This document shows, in pieces, positions 53,508 through 53,598 of a stretch of 53,598 bases of DNA. The DNA is from an uncultured Bacteroidota bacterium. GTDB lineage: Bacteria; Bacteroidota; Bacteroidia; Chitinophagales; Chitinophagaceae. The notes below the pieces were generated by a model. The model was not told where the DNA came from. It searched no databases and saw nothing but the letters and a program-made list of their open reading frames with translations. A program made the position numbers and the translations under genes. Each line of letters opens with the position of its first letter. Within the stretch, counting starts at the first letter, position 1. The stretch covers positions 1 to 53,598 of the forward strand of contig CAISPO010000013.1 in assembly GCA_903887415.1 (NCBI GenBank), in the 5' to 3' direction.

Positions 53508-53598
53508 ATGGAACAAGAATTTCTAAAGCAGTTTGAATTTAGTGAGACGCAGAGAGAGCGGATGGTGAACCTGGTATTGTACCAAGGCTGGTCGGCCA
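53508..53598 (+). CDS. start of a gene cut by the window edge
   Basis: An ATG at 53508 opens a frame that stays open to the window end (MEQEFLKQFEFSETQRERMV, then NLVLYQGWSA). Only 30 residues are visible; no family recognised. No signal peptide in this part. It follows the GH19 effector on the same strand and might be an accessory or immunity gene, but the fragment cannot show it. Confidence 0.45.
   Translation, partial: MEQEFLKQFEFSETQRERMVNLVLYQGWSA

Overview
The window looks like a chromosomal segment of a Bacteroidota bacterium, probably from the Chitinophagia/Sphingobacteriia side. The grounds are a type IX secretion C-terminal sorting domain, Bacteroidota-type promoter boxes (TTG, about 18-20 bases, TAnnTTTG), PorP-less OmpA/TSP3 envelope proteins, and above all a subtype-iii (Bacteroidota-type) type VI secretion system (T6SS). 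The species is not identifiable from the sequence alone.

Layout. (a) 1-7.2 kb holds envelope and stress genes: a sensor propeller fused to a BamA/TamA-like barrel, a YihY-family membrane protein, an lmo0937-like small membrane protein, a DUF2383-type four-helix protein, and a drastically shortened cyclic beta-glucan synthase-like gene. (b) 7.2-12.3 kb holds exported proteins: a lipoprotein, a porin, an SdiA-regulated-type propeller, a secreted endonuclease/phosphatase-fold protein and a PKD protein. (c) 12.7-22.7 kb (minus strand) holds a giant 2676-residue repeat protein with a T9SS sorting tail, followed 24 bases downstream by an OmpA/TSP3 protein. (d) 22.8-39.7 kb (plus strand) is the T6SS core: three exported proteins, tssG, tssN, tssK, tssO, tssH/clpV, tssB, tssC, hcp (tssD), vgrG (tssI), tssE and tssF, closed by a strong terminator. 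tssJ, tssL and tssM are absent, as expected for subtype iii. (e) 40-53.6 kb is the accessory and cargo region: an uncharacterised three-gene operon, a degenerate M41-like protein, and three PAAR cassettes.

How it fits together. One sheath, tube and VgrG set appears to be served by three interchangeable PAAR tips. PAAR1 and PAAR3 end in a CxxC tail, and each is followed by a member of the same small helical family (likely adaptor) and then a cargo: a Pro-rich 639-residue protein, and a GH19-type muramidase/chitinase. PAAR2 has instead a carboxypeptidase-regulatory-like extension and is followed by a LysM/peptidoglycan-binding protein and a calcineurin-type metallophosphoesterase. No obvious immunity genes are seen.

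Most notable items: a 701-bp mini-transposon-like element with 25-bp terminal inverted repeats and a perfect 8-bp target duplication, carrying three tiny ORFs, inserted in the first PAAR cassette; an 11-G homopolymer inside PAAR2 and a T8 tract at the apparent true start of the GH19 effector, both candidate slippage switches; a His/Glu tandem tract on one adaptor; a T6SS-iii envelope complex in which TssN and TssO are clear but TssP/Q/R are not recognisable; and two genes near the left end that look like in-frame fusions across very large deletions.
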